Part shown: positions 8,946-19,549 of the stretch, piece by piece
Numbering within the stretch: position 1 is the stretch's first letter
Layout: each line of letters starts with the position of its first letter
Virus record (IMG/VR): IMGVR_UViG_3300025097_002022
Coordinates: 1 to 64,000 of that record
Length of the DNA stretch: 64,000 bases
Direction: 5' to 3' (one strand)
Source: a virus
Program-made: the position numbers and the translations under genes
Notes under the pieces: generated by a model
Databases searched by the model: none
What the model was told of the DNA's origin: nothing
The model's input: the letters and a program-made list of their open reading frames with translations, nothing else

Positions 8946-10426
8946 TGGGAATCAAGAGATATACAGCAAACGCTGATACAACAATAACTAACGCATACAA
9001 GACAAACTTAACGACTCGCGCCACCTCCTCCAACATGGGCTTAGCTGATTCCCTTGCAATCTTCCATATCTATGGACAAGAGACGGCAACCTCCAGCGAG
9101 CTTTCTCGTGTCCTTATCGACTTCCCAATTTCTTCAGACATCGCCTCTGATCGCTCTGCTGGGCTTATTCCAGCCAGCGGTTCCGTCAATTGGTATCTCC
9201 GAGTATTCAACGTCGTCCATCCAGGCACACTCCCTCGCAATTATAACATGACTATCTCCGCAATCTCTCGTTCTTGGGACGAGGGAACTGGACTGGACAT
9301 GGAGGGCTACACCGACACAGGATACGCCAACTGGACTTCTGCAGCAAGCTCATCCGGCGGAATTACTAATTGGACTGCAGCCGGCGGTGATTATCACGCC
9401 ACCCCCACATATACCGCTCCCTTTGTAAATGGAACTGAAGACATTGAGCTTGACATTTCAGAACTTGTTGAGCAATGGATTAAAGGCGACGCAGGAGGCG
9501 GACAAGATACTTATGGCGTCGGAATCAAATTGGAGAATGAATCAGCCTTCTCATCTTCATATACTAAGATGTTCTCTGCCCGAGACTCCGAATACTTCTT
9601 CAAGCGCCCAGTTCTCGAAGCCCGCTGGAACTCGGCAACAAAGGACGACAGAGGCAACTTCTACTACAGCAGTTCTCTCGCTCCAGCAGTAGACAACCTC
9701 AATACACTTTACCTTTACAACCATGTTCGAGGGAGACTCACAAACATTCCTTCAATTGGAACAGGCGAGATCCTCGTCTCCGTTTACAGTGGCTCAACCA
9801 ATAACACCGCACCCTCTGGCTCCAAGCTCTTGCTCGCAGCAGGGGGAGGGGTTGTAGCCGACTTGGACACTAACGCCACAGGCGGATATGTCTCCACCGG
9901 AATTTACTCCTGCTCATTCGCAATCACGGGCGCATCTACTCCTCTGTCTCACTTGTTTGATGTATGGCACGGTGCTACTACCGAATACTTCACTGGCTCC
10001 GCGATTAAACCCAAGACACTTTCAGCGGGCTCTCACAACCCATATTCGAAGCATGTCATGAACGTCACGAATCTCCGAGATGTCTATTATCGCAATGAAA
10101 CCGCACAGTTCCGACTCTTCACGCGACAAAAAGACTGGAACCCAACCATCTACACGAAAGCCGTCGCTGCCCCTGCTGTTCAAATTGTTGAAAGCGGATC
10201 CTTTAAGATAGTTAGACTCACTGATAACTTTAGCGCAATTCCGTTTGGAACAGGCAGCGAGTTACATACCCAGCTATCCTTTGACTCCAGTGGCAGCTAC
10301 TTTGATCTGGACATCTCAATGCTTCAAGCAGGATACGCATATGGAATTAAGTTCGCATTTTATGACGCCGTAGTTGGAACTTGGAATGAATATCCAGACT
10401 TGTTTAAGTTCAGAGTAGAGGAATAA
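8945..10426 (+). CDS. Structural protein with DNRLRE-like beta-sandwich domain (493 aa)
   Basis: The first ~225 residues look like a DNRLRE-type carbohydrate-binding or stalk domain: a conserved opening YTANADTTITNAY, the SRSWDEGTG motif near residue 115, ELVEQWIKG near residue 176, YGVGIKLEN, and a closing FKRPVLEARW near residue 220. The rest is rich in Thr, Ser, Gly and Tyr and probably forms further beta modules. DNRLRE domains occur in secreted and surface proteins; here the gene is wedged between gp6-like and gp7-like genes with a one-base overlap and a one-base gap, so a baseplate-attached, perhaps glycan-contacting, subunit is inferred. Confidence 0.75.
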   Translation: MGIKRYTANADTTITNAYKTNLTTRATSSNMGLADSLAIFHIYGQETATSSELSRVLIDFPISSDIASDRSAGLIPASGSVNWYLRVFNVVHPGTLPRNYNMTISAISRSWDEGTGLDMEGYTDTGYANWTSAASSSGGITNWTAAGGDYHATPTYTAPFVNGTEDIELDISELVEQWIKGDAGGGQDTYGVGIKLENESAFSSSYTKMFSARDSEYFFKRPVLEARWNSATKDDRGNFYYSSSLAPAVDNLNTLYLYNHVRGRLTNIPSIGTGEILVSVYSGSTNNTAPSGSKLLLAAGGGVVADLDTNATGGYVSTGIYSCSFAITGASTPLSHLFDVWHGATTEYFTGSAIKPKTLSAGSHNPYSKHVMNVTNLRDVYYRNETAQFRLFTRQKDWNPTIYTKAVAAPAVQIVESGSFKIVRLTDNFSAIPFGTGSELHTQLSFDSSGSYFDLDISMLQAGYAYGIKFAFYDAVVGTWNEYPDLFKFRVEE

Positions 10427-10427
10427 C

Positions 10428-13400
10428 ATGTCCACGAAAGATCTCTTCGAAAGAAGTCATCAAATAATTGCATCGTCCAGCCTTTCTGATTTAGATGTTG
10501 AGTCCGCAGGATATATCTCAGAGTATATCAAGGATCAGAATCGAATTGAGCCACATGTCGATTTTGGCAAGCCGGAGAACTTTGCCAAGTATGGCTCTGC
10601 TCAGGAATACTACAATCAATCTCTCAAGTGGATATACAATGAGTATCCCTACGATGGCTCTCTCAAGGAACAACTTGAGTGGAGAAATAAGTCAACACTT
10701 TTAGATACTTACATCTATGACAATCGATATCCGAAATCAACAGGATACGGAATCATCTCCAGCGACAACTGGGGAACGCTCTCCAGCGCACAGGAAGGCG
10801 GCTACGGAGCCCCCGCTTCTGCAGATTATGAATATATCAATCTCAAGGGCGGTCCAAACTCTTTCTACGGCTCTTCAATCGCAAATGCATCCCTCAAGAA
10901 TGTCTTCGATTCAAAATCAAATACTTGGGACGACTCAGTTACAGGCTCAGAAGGCGCAGTCACCGCAACGAGAGAGTCTAATCTTCAAACCAATCTTGCG
11001 CAAGGTGTAACTGTTGAGTTCTGGCTTCAAACCGGCTCTCTTTCCGCAGCACTCACTGAGAAGCAGGTTGTCTTCGATCTCTGGAATGGACAGCTTTCCT
11101 CAAGCGCCGAATATGGACGCCTCACAATTGAGCTAACCGGTTCAACCGCTGGTTCCCCTTTCCTCGTTACTGTAATGTCAGGAACGGACGGATACTCTCA
11201 GCAGTCAATCGGTTCAGGACTTGATCACAGCACGCTCTCAAGCTGGAAGCACTGTGCATTCAGCTTTGCCAATAGCGGAAGCACAATCGTTACGAAGCTT
11301 TACCAGGACGGTGTTTTAAACGACACCATGACGACGGGAACAGATATCGGAGAAATCCGAAATCCAATCGAAGCGAATATCGGCGCACTTACTTCCGCCC
11401 CATCAGGTAATGTCTATACCGGCGCTTCAATCGAAGAAGGTTGGGGTAAGCTTTCCGGCTCCATCGATGAGTTCAGATTTTGGAAAACAAAACGATCCTC
11501 AAAGGAAGTCGGAAGATATTGGTTCACATCGAATCTCGGCGGAGGAACAAATACTGACTTTGCAAATCTCGACTTGGGCGTCTACTATAAGTTTAACGAA
11601 GGCATCACCGGAGTTGATTCAACAGACAGTTCAGTCCTTGATTACTCTGGACGGATCACAAACGGAACTTGGACAGGCTACCCCGGCTCATCTGCTCGAA
11701 ACACAGGATCTGCGATCAACTCGGCATCTGCAGGAACGGAAGATCTCGATCCAATCATTCACTCCAACCATCCCGATATTGGAACTCTAAACACTGAGTT
11801 GACTCTTTCTGGTTCCGTATGGGACTACGAGAACAACTCTTCCCTCTTCTACACGATGCCATCTTGGATTATCGACGAGGACGAAGGAAATGGAGACAAC
11901 GGAGACTTAAAGAAGCTCACTCAGGTTATGGGCAGCTACTTCGACAACCTCGATTTATTAATTGGAGAGTTGTCAAAATTCAATGTAGCATCATATGTCA
12001 GCAGCAGCGCACAGGGAACGCTCTTCAAGCCATACCCATATGCCCAGACTGCTCTCCGCTCACATGGTATGGACGCCCCAGAATTATTCTCCAACATTGA
12101 CATTCTTGAATACTATGCCAATCGCAACGAGACACAGGAATTCGAGCAAGATGTCCACGATGTCAAGAATCTGATTTACTCCAATATTTACAATAACTTA
12201 GCCGATATCTACAAGGCTAAGGGAACTGAGAAGGCGTTTAGAAATCTAATCCGTTGCTTCGGAGTCGGCGACGATCTCATTCGAATCAACGCTTATGCCG
12301 ACAATAGCACTTACAGGTTCGACACAAAAAGACGAGCAGGCTCCCATAAGACAAAAGCCGTCAACTTTAATCACACGGACAGGTTCGCCGGAACCGTCTA
12401 TCAATATGCTGACGCCTCTAATTTAAACAGCGTCTCCTTCATCTCAGGTTCATCCACTGCCGGATTGACTCTGGAGGACAGCTTTCCCATCACAATGGAA
12501 GCAGAATTTGTCTTCCCAGAGAAAATTGACAAGCGAGAAGAAAACGCCGCATCACAAGAGTTTCCATTTCTAACAGCCTCTCTGTTTGGAATCCACACAG
12601 CACAAGCGACAAGTCCAACTGAAACAGATATGACTTGGGCAGCAACGGATCCTGCCAACTTCCAAGTCTTCGCAATAAGGGACAAGATTTATTCAAAAGA
12701 TGTCAAGTTCATGCTTTCATCTTCTGCACCCTTCCCCATCCCAGAGATAACATCAGGCTACTTCATGAACACTTACGAGAGTTCAAAGTGGAACTTCGCT
12801 GTCAGACTCAAGCCACATGGATATCCACACTCCTTCGCAAGCGGAGCCCTCGACAACAACTATGTGGTTGAGTTCTATGGCGTTAATTATATCGCTGACC
12901 GCAAAATAAACGAATTTAGCCTCACTGGCAGCGTCCCTAAGCAGGATGCAGAAAACTTCCTTATCGCACCCAAGCGCATTTATGTGGGAGCCCACTACAC
13001 CAACTTCACGGGCTCTGTGATACACCAAACAGATGTCAAAGCAACCTCTGCAAGATTCTGGATGGACTATCTCGACAACGAGGCAATTCAGAACCACGCA
13101 ATCGATCCTGGAAACTTCGGACACCCCCGTCCAAACCGCAGCGCATTCCTTCTCGAAACAGACTTGGAGAACGTCGAAGTTCCTGAACTTGAATCTCTCG
13201 CTCTTGCCTGGGACTTCGATACAGTCACGACTTCAGACGCATCTGGCAGATTCGATGTCCAAGATATAACCTCTGGCTCAATCGCAGAGACTTCACGATA
13301 CGGCTGGCTTGGAAAAGTCCTTAAATATCAACACACTGGACGAGGAGACTCTTTCCCCGCCAACGCAACAGGTTCTGTCGAGAATCAATATCTCTACGCA

Positions 13401-16400
13401 GCAACCCAGCGGCTTCCCGAGATGGTATTCGGAGACGACAACATTCGCGTCCTCTCTCAAGAAGAGACAGAGGTGTTCACAAGAGAGACTCGTCCCACGA
13501 AGACTTACTATGCTTTCGAGAAGAGCATGTACCAAGTCATCTCCGATGAGATAATCAATTACTTCGGATCAATCGTTGACTTCAATAACTTAATCGGAGA
13601 GCCAAAGAACAGATATCGCCAAGAATACAAAGATATCAAATACTTGCGACAGTTCTTTTTCGAGAGAGTTGGAAACACTCCAGACTTGGACAAGTTCGTT
13701 GACTACTACAAGTGGATCGATGCAACTCTTGAAGCAATGCTCATGCAGCTTGTTCCAGCCTCCGCTCAAACAAGCGACGGTATCGATAATGTCGTCGAGA
13801 GTCATATCCTTGAGCGCAATAAATATCAGAGCAAGTTCCCAACGCTTGAGTTTCACGTCTCGAACCCCGAAGGCGGAATAGAAAACGTCGGCAATCTTCC
13901 ATCTTGGAGATTTGCCCATCGCCCAATTTCAGGACTACAAAGCGACAACTGCGAATACTGGAAGCAGCGAGCCGAAAGAAACGATTCTCCAATCAGCAGC
14001 GGAGACGCAGGAGTTGATTCCGACAGGAACCTGATACTCACAGCATCGCTGCAGGTTCTAAATAGAAGTCACACCACTCCTTATCGCTACGCCGTTGAGA
14101 AGAATCCTGAGATTCACGGAGGGGTAAACTATTCCGAGAGCAAGAAAGGCGACTTCTATCGAGGCGTAAACTTCCCCCACGGTCCGATGAGCAGCATCGG
14201 ACTTCCCTTAAATGTCCTTCAAGCGAACAACGTCGATGTTCAACCGCTGAAAGACTGCGACGATACTCTCGCTCCAAACCAAAAGAGAAAGTACTCATTT
14301 GGAACCCGAAACGGCAGGGCATACAACTCCGGCTCTTTCGACGGCATTAAGGGCGAGATAGCAATGCCCTTTAACATTCTCAGCGCATCTCAGGGCATCG
14401 GCGGCTACAACACAGCAATTCAAGACAATTTCCTTTCCTCCTCTCAGTTGGTTAACTTGCACAATGACGGATACGGACTCCGAAACGAAATCCCAATGCA
14501 AGGACCATTCACCGAGAAGTTCGTTGGTGGAATTCAGTCCAGACACGTTAAGTTGAACAAAGGTTCAGACAACCAATACAATCGCCCCGAGAGTTGGAGA
14601 CTGCTCCTTGGTGGAGGACCGGGAGGTTCTGGCTCCATTGGTTTGACTGGTCCAGATTACGGCGGTCCATATCCTGATCCAACTCGCGAGAGAGCATGGT
14701 TCTTCCGAGAAGAGACTGCCAAACGCCCCATCAACATTCGAAATATCCAACAGACAACCTCTTCAATCGGAAACTACGAGAAGACTTATCAAGTGGTTCA
14801 GACATCTGGACGAAGCACAAACAACTTCTGGTTCAATGACAACGGAGTTACACTTCCTGAGAGATATACAAGTACCCTACCGCAGACAACAAACGTCCAT
14901 ACATTGGTTGGAGTTAGGCCATATACACAATTACCCGCCCGACGACGAGGAAACACCTTCTTGCCGGGAACGAATGTTGGCGGCACCGAGAATGCAGCAG
15001 CACTTCGCAGAGTTGGAAATAGATTTTTTCCATATAAGGCATCGGCTGCTAATGAAACCAAAAGAACAGTCTTCCCACTTCCAGAGAGAACCGTCCAAGA
15101 TGTTGTTATTGTCGAGAGATTCTCTGCACCCGGTGGTCCTGAAATCAACTCCCTTGGCTTCTTAGATATCATGGCGGCAGAAAAGTCGGCATATAATGCC
15201 CTCCCTTGGAGAAACCTTTCCGTAAGAGGATCTGGTTCTGGAGAGGAAATTATCTTTCCAACAGCAGGAGGCACAATCAAAGTCTCCGATCATCTTGGAA
15301 AGCGCCGAGGATTAAGAACTCTTGCCTCACTCCACGCCGGACAATTCGGCTCTGACGCTACATACGGCTCCATTACTGCAGACAGTTACGTCACATCTCC
15401 TTCATTCTACAAGATCAATCGCAACGTAAGGTTTAGGATCGAGGGCACAGAGGGTTCTTATTCAACAGCGTCCGTTTACGACAACTGGCATATTCAGCAT
15501 CCAATCCCTCAGAATGATTCTCAATACTCCTGGATCAACGGTTCGTTCCTATCAGGAAGCACTCCTCTTGGACACATGCCTCCATCAGGACAGACATCTG
15601 GCTCAAATGGCTTCTCCGCAGCGATAATTTTCCTGTCATCTTCCTTGCCCGATTACACCGCATCAGTCGGACTTTCTCCACGCCGTCCGGGCTCTCCCAT
15701 CGACTTTGTTGGATTGAACTCCTCTATATACGATCAGACTGGCTCTGCCTTCAATGTCCTGTCATCTTCTACACTTGCGTCTTATAGAAATCCCAAGTTG
15801 GATTTGTCCCCTGGTGGAACATTTAGAGGTGGTGATTTCTTAACGACTTTCAACGCCTTAATGCTTCATCGAAATGGACCTTATGGATACTCTTCTTGGA
15901 GACAGGTTAGAAATCAATATCACTCTCTTGTCCGTCAGATGCGCGAGAATAACACGATCTCAATTATTGATCCCGATTCCGAAACAAGAACGGGTTATCA
16001 AGGATATACTTGGGGTCCATCTCCAAAAACTCTCAACGATATCTTCGGAGGAAAAGACAGTAAGAAAGGGCAAGACAGAACTGTTCTTCAATATCACGAA
16101 CCAGTTGTACAACAGAAATATAAGGCAATGGAGTTGAATGGAAAGGCGTCTGGACTTCCAGTAGAAGTTAAAGCAACTTATGGAAATCAAAAGACATACT
16201 TTGTCAACTCTAAGTTGAATGAGAAGCTAAACATAAACGAGAATCAAAAAACATCAGCAGACTCTATGATCGATGGCTTTCGAGATGAAGAGAATCGCCT
16301 CGTCAATATCAAGTATTCTGAAAGTGTCTACCCAAGCGATGTAAACGTCTATCGTCCATACATCCGACAAAGAACCTCTTACGTCTCCTCATTTTGGCGA

Positions 16401-19400
16401 GATGATAGAGGGGACAGAAATCAGGTAAATGTCACAGGCGGCATGGGTATTGTTATTCCAAGACGAAGCATGTGGCCCCTTGATGCCAGAACTGGATTCA
16501 CAAGCAGTGCTTCTCCTGGAATTACCGTTGGCGTTCAAGATGATGTTGGATTCGAGGGAACTCTTCAAAATCCGTACACCACTGTTCATAGCTATTATCC
16601 GGGCTGCGGCCCAGCACTTGGACCGTTTGTTCCAGGGGGATCAATCGCAAACATTACGGCATCTGCCATATATGCCAGGAGACACACTCTTGTTACAGGT
16701 TCGAGTGCAAGGGCAACTTCAACTGCATTTGAATTTCTGAATAGTGATCTTGTTCCGTTCTCTGGAGATGCTCCGTGGGACGCAGGAGAGCAGTCTGGCA
16801 AGTATCCGTTCTATGATTCCTATAATGATTATGTCAGCGAGATGAGGACAATCGGAAAGGATTATTCCATATTGCCTGAGTATCGTATGAGTGACAGAAT
16901 CGACTATGTCGTAAAAGAAGGCGGAGATATCTTTGATGATATTTCCATGTTCTGCTTAACTGGTGCCCTTGCGAATACAACGTCAAGCAATCAAGATAGC
17001 TTCTATAAGGTTTATAGTCATTCTGACTTTATGAAATACTTCAATGTGATTAAGAATGATGTAACAGTGTCTTCAAGTCTATCTGGAAATCCAACTGAAT
17101 TGACTATCCGCTGCAAAGCTCTTTTGAAACTGTTGCCATATGATGGATTCTACCCGGCAAGCAGAACTCTGCAAATGGCATCTTTATTCTCTCAATCGTA
17201 TGGAAGCAATGTAGATTATGTAGCAGGTGCAAGTAATCCAGCAGGAGCTTTCCGTCCATTTTTAACCCCATTGTTCGCGCCAGGAATTGTATTTAATACG
17301 ATTAAGTCTGGAATTGCTGTGGATTTCCCCGTGCTAACTGACAAACTGTTCATTTCTGCCTCGGCAGACGCACAAAACTATTATATCAGTAACGAAATTT
17401 TTGATTACCGCGTTCCGTTCGAAGCGACGGTAGAACCTCAAAATTACTTAAAAAACCTCGCACTTATTGATATGGAGCCCCACCCATCGTGTTCTATAAA
17501 TGCAACTGCATCGTGGAACGGAGACGGAGATTCGAGATATAGGCTTGCAATGCACAACTTCTTGGCGGAAACCCCAGAATTCTTCTTGGAGAATCAATCA
17601 TTTTCATCATTCATATCATCCCCCGAGGATAAGTTTAAGGAAGTAGAGGCAGGAAAGAAATATCATATGAGAGTAAGGGTGAGAAAATCTTTCCATGCGG
17701 AAGGCATATCGACTATCCAGCGACAAGCTTTCCCTCAAATCACGTCGGGTTCTGAGACAATTTGCATGTATAGCAGACCTTCTGCCTTTGGACCACCCGT
17801 CCTTGGCGCGATAACAGGCGTTCCGATATTTGATTTAGTATCAGGATCTTATTTTGGAGGAAGTAATCTTGGAAACAATGGACCATTCACTCCTCCATAT
17901 TACAACGGATCCGGAGAAGTCATATTCGAATTCAATCCAACTGAAAGCAAGAGATATACTCTACAAGAAATTCAGTCACAAATCACTTCATCTTACAGGA
18001 GATTCTTCGGCTGGAACATTATGACTTCCGGCTCAGGTCCTATGGGCAGCAACGGACACATTCGCCCGGAAACCAATTCTACTCAGATTTCAGCGTCTGT
18101 CAACTTGTTTGGAAAAGTATCATCGAAAGATTTATTCCAGTTTCAGAATGTTGAACTAACAGATAGAGATCAATGGGTAATTCAGACTAAATTCGAAACC
18201 CCAATATTGAACTTCATTGACGCATCTTCCAGCGCAACACCGATTGTTGATTCTGGTTTCTGTTCCGGCGGCGCAGAGACTCGCCCATACGGAATGTGGC
18301 ATCAATACGGACGCCTTCCGACAGTCAATGAGGGCATTTATTTGGAGATAGACGATATCCCATCTATTGTCGCTACTGATTACGGTGGTTCAGATGGCTC
18401 AATAGCGGATATCGTAGGATTTAACAAGACTTCTCAAAAATTGGGTAACGTTGCCCCATCCAAGACAATTAGAGAAGCCGTCGTTGTTGTTCCTTTCGTG
18501 GAGCGCGACGGACAGAGAGTGTTCTTCTCGATAGATAAGAGAAAGATCGACACAGCTATTAATGGATTTGAATCTGGACCATCTGCTAACTTATCCGAAG
18601 CCCCAATTCTCGCCGGAGACTCCATAAGACAGATGGTTGACTCAATGCAGCGATATGTTTTCCCACCAAGTATGGATTTCATCACATATCGCGACAATGT
18701 TGATCCATTTTCAATGTATGTGTTTGAATTCGAACACAAGCTAAATCAACAAGATTTGGTTGATATCTGGCAAAACTTGCCTCCCCGAATTGGAAGAGCA
18801 TTCGACAAGGATGCTAAATTATCTACAAGCGAAATTATGCAAACTAAGGAAATAACACATAGACTGAATGATGAACAGTTGCTATCAGACATTGATTCAA
18901 AACTCCAGTGGATGGTTTTCAAGGTTAAGCAGAAAGCTGAAAGAAATTATTGGAGAAAAACTGTCTTAAATAATATAAATACATCAATCCCGACAGAGCT
19001 AAGCAGCCAAGGCGGCTTGGCGAACACTCTTAATAAGAGCAGCGCATCTGACTTCCTGGCAGGCGGCTCCGCTAAGGGAACTATTTCAAAGGATGAGGAA
19101 TTGTCAGTATCATATAACTGGCCATATGACTTCTTTTCACTTGTCGAATTGGCAAAAGTAGACGAAGAAGTCATTTTCGGATCACCAGTATCCGTCACAG
19201 TTGATAGAGACATTCCAGTTGGAACCAATCTTACTCAAGATGGCGTTACTGACTTCGTCGTATCCCCACCAGTCGCGGATACTATTGATAAGAATATCCC
19301 AGTTGGAACCAATTTGGACACATCGGGCATTCAGAATTCACCCACTGCACCCCAATCTGTGAATAAAAATGTGTCCACAACAACACTTTCTCAAGATGGA

Positions 19401-19514
19401 GTCTCTAAGGTTACAACAACATCTGTTAATCAAAGCGATGGCTTTGGGAGCAATCTACAACAAGATGGAATCACAACTAATACCTCTTCAAAGAAGTCTG
19501 GTATTAAAAAATGA
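10428..19514 (+). CDS. Giant baseplate/tail protein with LamG lectin and tail-protein-I-like regions, gp7-like (3028 aa)
   Basis: At 3028 residues this is the largest gene here. Residues ~175-385 form a concanavalin/LamG-type module (VTVEFWLQTGS, WKHCAFSF, LSGSIDEFRFWKT). Residues ~500-630 (YFDNLDLLIGELSKFN, LADIYKAKGTEKAFRNLIRCFGV) resemble the P2 tail protein I/T4 gp7 fold, in which a KGT...A-LI--FG motif is typical. Residues ~1045-1140 (NNLIGEPKNRYRQEYKDI, NTPDLDKFVDYYKW, LERNKYQSKFPTLEF) and ~2740-2845 (DLVDIWQNLPPRIGRAF) look like further conserved cores. The last ~100 residues are repetitive. T4 gp7 is about a third of this length, so the assignment as wedge backbone rests on the short motif and on its place after gp6. 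The ATG has GAGGAA upstream. Confidence 0.75.
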   Translation: MSTKDLFERSHQIIASSSLSDLDVESAGYISEYIKDQNRIEPHVDFGKPENFAKYGSAQEYYNQSLKWIYNEYPYDGSLKEQLEWRNKSTLLDTYIYDNRYPKSTGYGIISSDNWGTLSSAQEGGYGAPASADYEYINLKGGPNSFYGSSIANASLKNVFDSKSNTWDDSVTGSEGAVTATRESNLQTNLAQGVTVEFWLQTGSLSAALTEKQVVFDLWNGQLSSSAEYGRLTIELTGSTAGSPFLVTVMSGTDGYSQQSIGSGLDHSTLSSWKHCAFSFANSGSTIVTKLYQDGVLNDTMTTGTDIGEIRNPIEANIGALTSAPSGNVYTGASIEEGWGKLSGSIDEFRFWKTKRSSKEVGRYWFTSNLGGGTNTDFANLDLGVYYKFNEGITGVDSTDSSVLDYSGRITNGTWTGYPGSSARNTGSAINSASAGTEDLDPIIHSNHPDIGTLNTELTLSGSVWDYENNSSLFYTMPSWIIDEDEGNGDNGDLKKLTQVMGSYFDNLDLLIGELSKFNVASYVSSSAQGTLFKPYPYAQTALRSHGMDAPELFSNIDILEYYANRNETQEFEQDVHDVKNLIYSNIYNNLADIYKAKGTEKAFRNLIRCFGVGDDLIRINAYADNSTYRFDTKRRAGSHKTKAVNFNHTDRFAGTVYQYADASNLNSVSFISGSSTAGLTLEDSFPITMEAEFVFPEKIDKREENAASQEFPFLTASLFGIHTAQATSPTETDMTWAATDPANFQVFAIRDKIYSKDVKFMLSSSAPFPIPEITSGYFMNTYESSKWNFAVRLKPHGYPHSFASGALDNNYVVEFYGVNYIADRKINEFSLTGSVPKQDAENFLIAPKRIYVGAHYTNFTGSVIHQTDVKATSARFWMDYLDNEAIQNHAIDPGNFGHPRPNRSAFLLETDLENVEVPELESLALAWDFDTVTTSDASGRFDVQDITSGSIAETSRYGWLGKVLKYQHTGRGDSFPANATGSVENQYLYAATQRLPEMVFGDDNIRVLSQEETEVFTRETRPTKTYYAFEKSMYQVISDEIINYFGSIVDFNNLIGEPKNRYRQEYKDIKYLRQFFFERVGNTPDLDKFVDYYKWIDATLEAMLMQLVPASAQTSDGIDNVVESHILERNKYQSKFPTLEFHVSNPEGGIENVGNLPSWRFAHRPISGLQSDNCEYWKQRAERNDSPISSGDAGVDSDRNLILTASLQVLNRSHTTPYRYAVEKNPEIHGGVNYSESKKGDFYRGVNFPHGPMSSIGLPLNVLQANNVDVQPLKDCDDTLAPNQKRKYSFGTRNGRAYNSGSFDGIKGEIAMPFNILSASQGIGGYNTAIQDNFLSSSQLVNLHNDGYGLRNEIPMQGPFTEKFVGGIQSRHVKLNKGSDNQYNRPESWRLLLGGGPGGSGSIGLTGPDYGGPYPDPTRERAWFFREETAKRPINIRNIQQTTSSIGNYEKTYQVVQTSGRSTNNFWFNDNGVTLPERYTSTLPQTTNVHTLVGVRPYTQLPARRRGNTFLPGTNVGGTENAAALRRVGNRFFPYKASAANETKRTVFPLPERTVQDVVIVERFSAPGGPEINSLGFLDIMAAEKSAYNALPWRNLSVRGSGSGEEIIFPTAGGTIKVSDHLGKRRGLRTLASLHAGQFGSDATYGSITADSYVTSPSFYKINRNVRFRIEGTEGSYSTASVYDNWHIQHPIPQNDSQYSWINGSFLSGSTPLGHMPPSGQTSGSNGFSAAIIFLSSSLPDYTASVGLSPRRPGSPIDFVGLNSSIYDQTGSAFNVLSSSTLASYRNPKLDLSPGGTFRGGDFLTTFNALMLHRNGPYGYSSWRQVRNQYHSLVRQMRENNTISIIDPDSETRTGYQGYTWGPSPKTLNDIFGGKDSKKGQDRTVLQYHEPVVQQKYKAMELNGKASGLPVEVKATYGNQKTYFVNSKLNEKLNINENQKTSADSMIDGFRDEENRLVNIKYSESVYPSDVNVYRPYIRQRTSYVSSFWRDDRGDRNQVNVTGGMGIVIPRRSMWPLDARTGFTSSASPGITVGVQDDVGFEGTLQNPYTTVHSYYPGCGPALGPFVPGGSIANITASAIYARRHTLVTGSSARATSTAFEFLNSDLVPFSGDAPWDAGEQSGKYPFYDSYNDYVSEMRTIGKDYSILPEYRMSDRIDYVVKEGGDIFDDISMFCLTGALANTTSSNQDSFYKVYSHSDFMKYFNVIKNDVTVSSSLSGNPTELTIRCKALLKLLPYDGFYPASRTLQMASLFSQSYGSNVDYVAGASNPAGAFRPFLTPLFAPGIVFNTIKSGIAVDFPVLTDKLFISASADAQNYYISNEIFDYRVPFEATVEPQNYLKNLALIDMEPHPSCSINATASWNGDGDSRYRLAMHNFLAETPEFFLENQSFSSFISSPEDKFKEVEAGKKYHMRVRVRKSFHAEGISTIQRQAFPQITSGSETICMYSRPSAFGPPVLGAITGVPIFDLVSGSYFGGSNLGNNGPFTPPYYNGSGEVIFEFNPTESKRYTLQEIQSQITSSYRRFFGWNIMTSGSGPMGSNGHIRPETNSTQISASVNLFGKVSSKDLFQFQNVELTDRDQWVIQTKFETPILNFIDASSSATPIVDSGFCSGGAETRPYGMWHQYGRLPTVNEGIYLEIDDIPSIVATDYGGSDGSIADIVGFNKTSQKLGNVAPSKTIREAVVVVPFVERDGQRVFFSIDKRKIDTAINGFESGPSANLSEAPILAGDSIRQMVDSMQRYVFPPSMDFITYRDNVDPFSMYVFEFEHKLNQQDLVDIWQNLPPRIGRAFDKDAKLSTSEIMQTKEITHRLNDEQLLSDIDSKLQWMVFKVKQKAERNYWRKTVLNNINTSIPTELSSQGGLANTLNKSSASDFLAGGSAKGTISKDEELSVSYNWPYDFFSLVELAKVDEEVIFGSPVSVTVDRDIPVGTNLTQDGVTDFVVSPPVADTIDKNIPVGTNLDTSGIQNSPTAPQSVNKNVSTTTLSQDGVSKVTTTSVNQSDGFGSNLQQDGITTNTSSKKSGIKK
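19203..19512 (+). repeat. Degenerate coding repeat at the 3' end of the giant gene
   Basis: Two copies of a unit beginning GATA(G/A)(A)GA(C/A)AT(T/C)CCAGTTGGAACC lie at 19203 and 19287, 84 bases (28 codons) apart, encoding D-R/K-D/N-IPVGTNL. Shorter QDG-V/I echoes continue to the stop codon. The tail is rich in Thr, Ser, Asn and Val, unlike the rest of the protein. Confidence 0.6.
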
Positions 19515-19532
19515 TTAATAAATGAGATAGGT

Positions 19533-19544
19533 TATTATTTACTA
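19533..19544 (+). promoter_or_regulatory. Candidate late-gene element TATTATTTACTA
   Basis: The element ends five bases before the ATG at 19550. There is no good ribosome-binding site between them; GAGATAGG lies upstream of it. Confidence 0.4.
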
Positions 19545-19549
19545 TAGAT

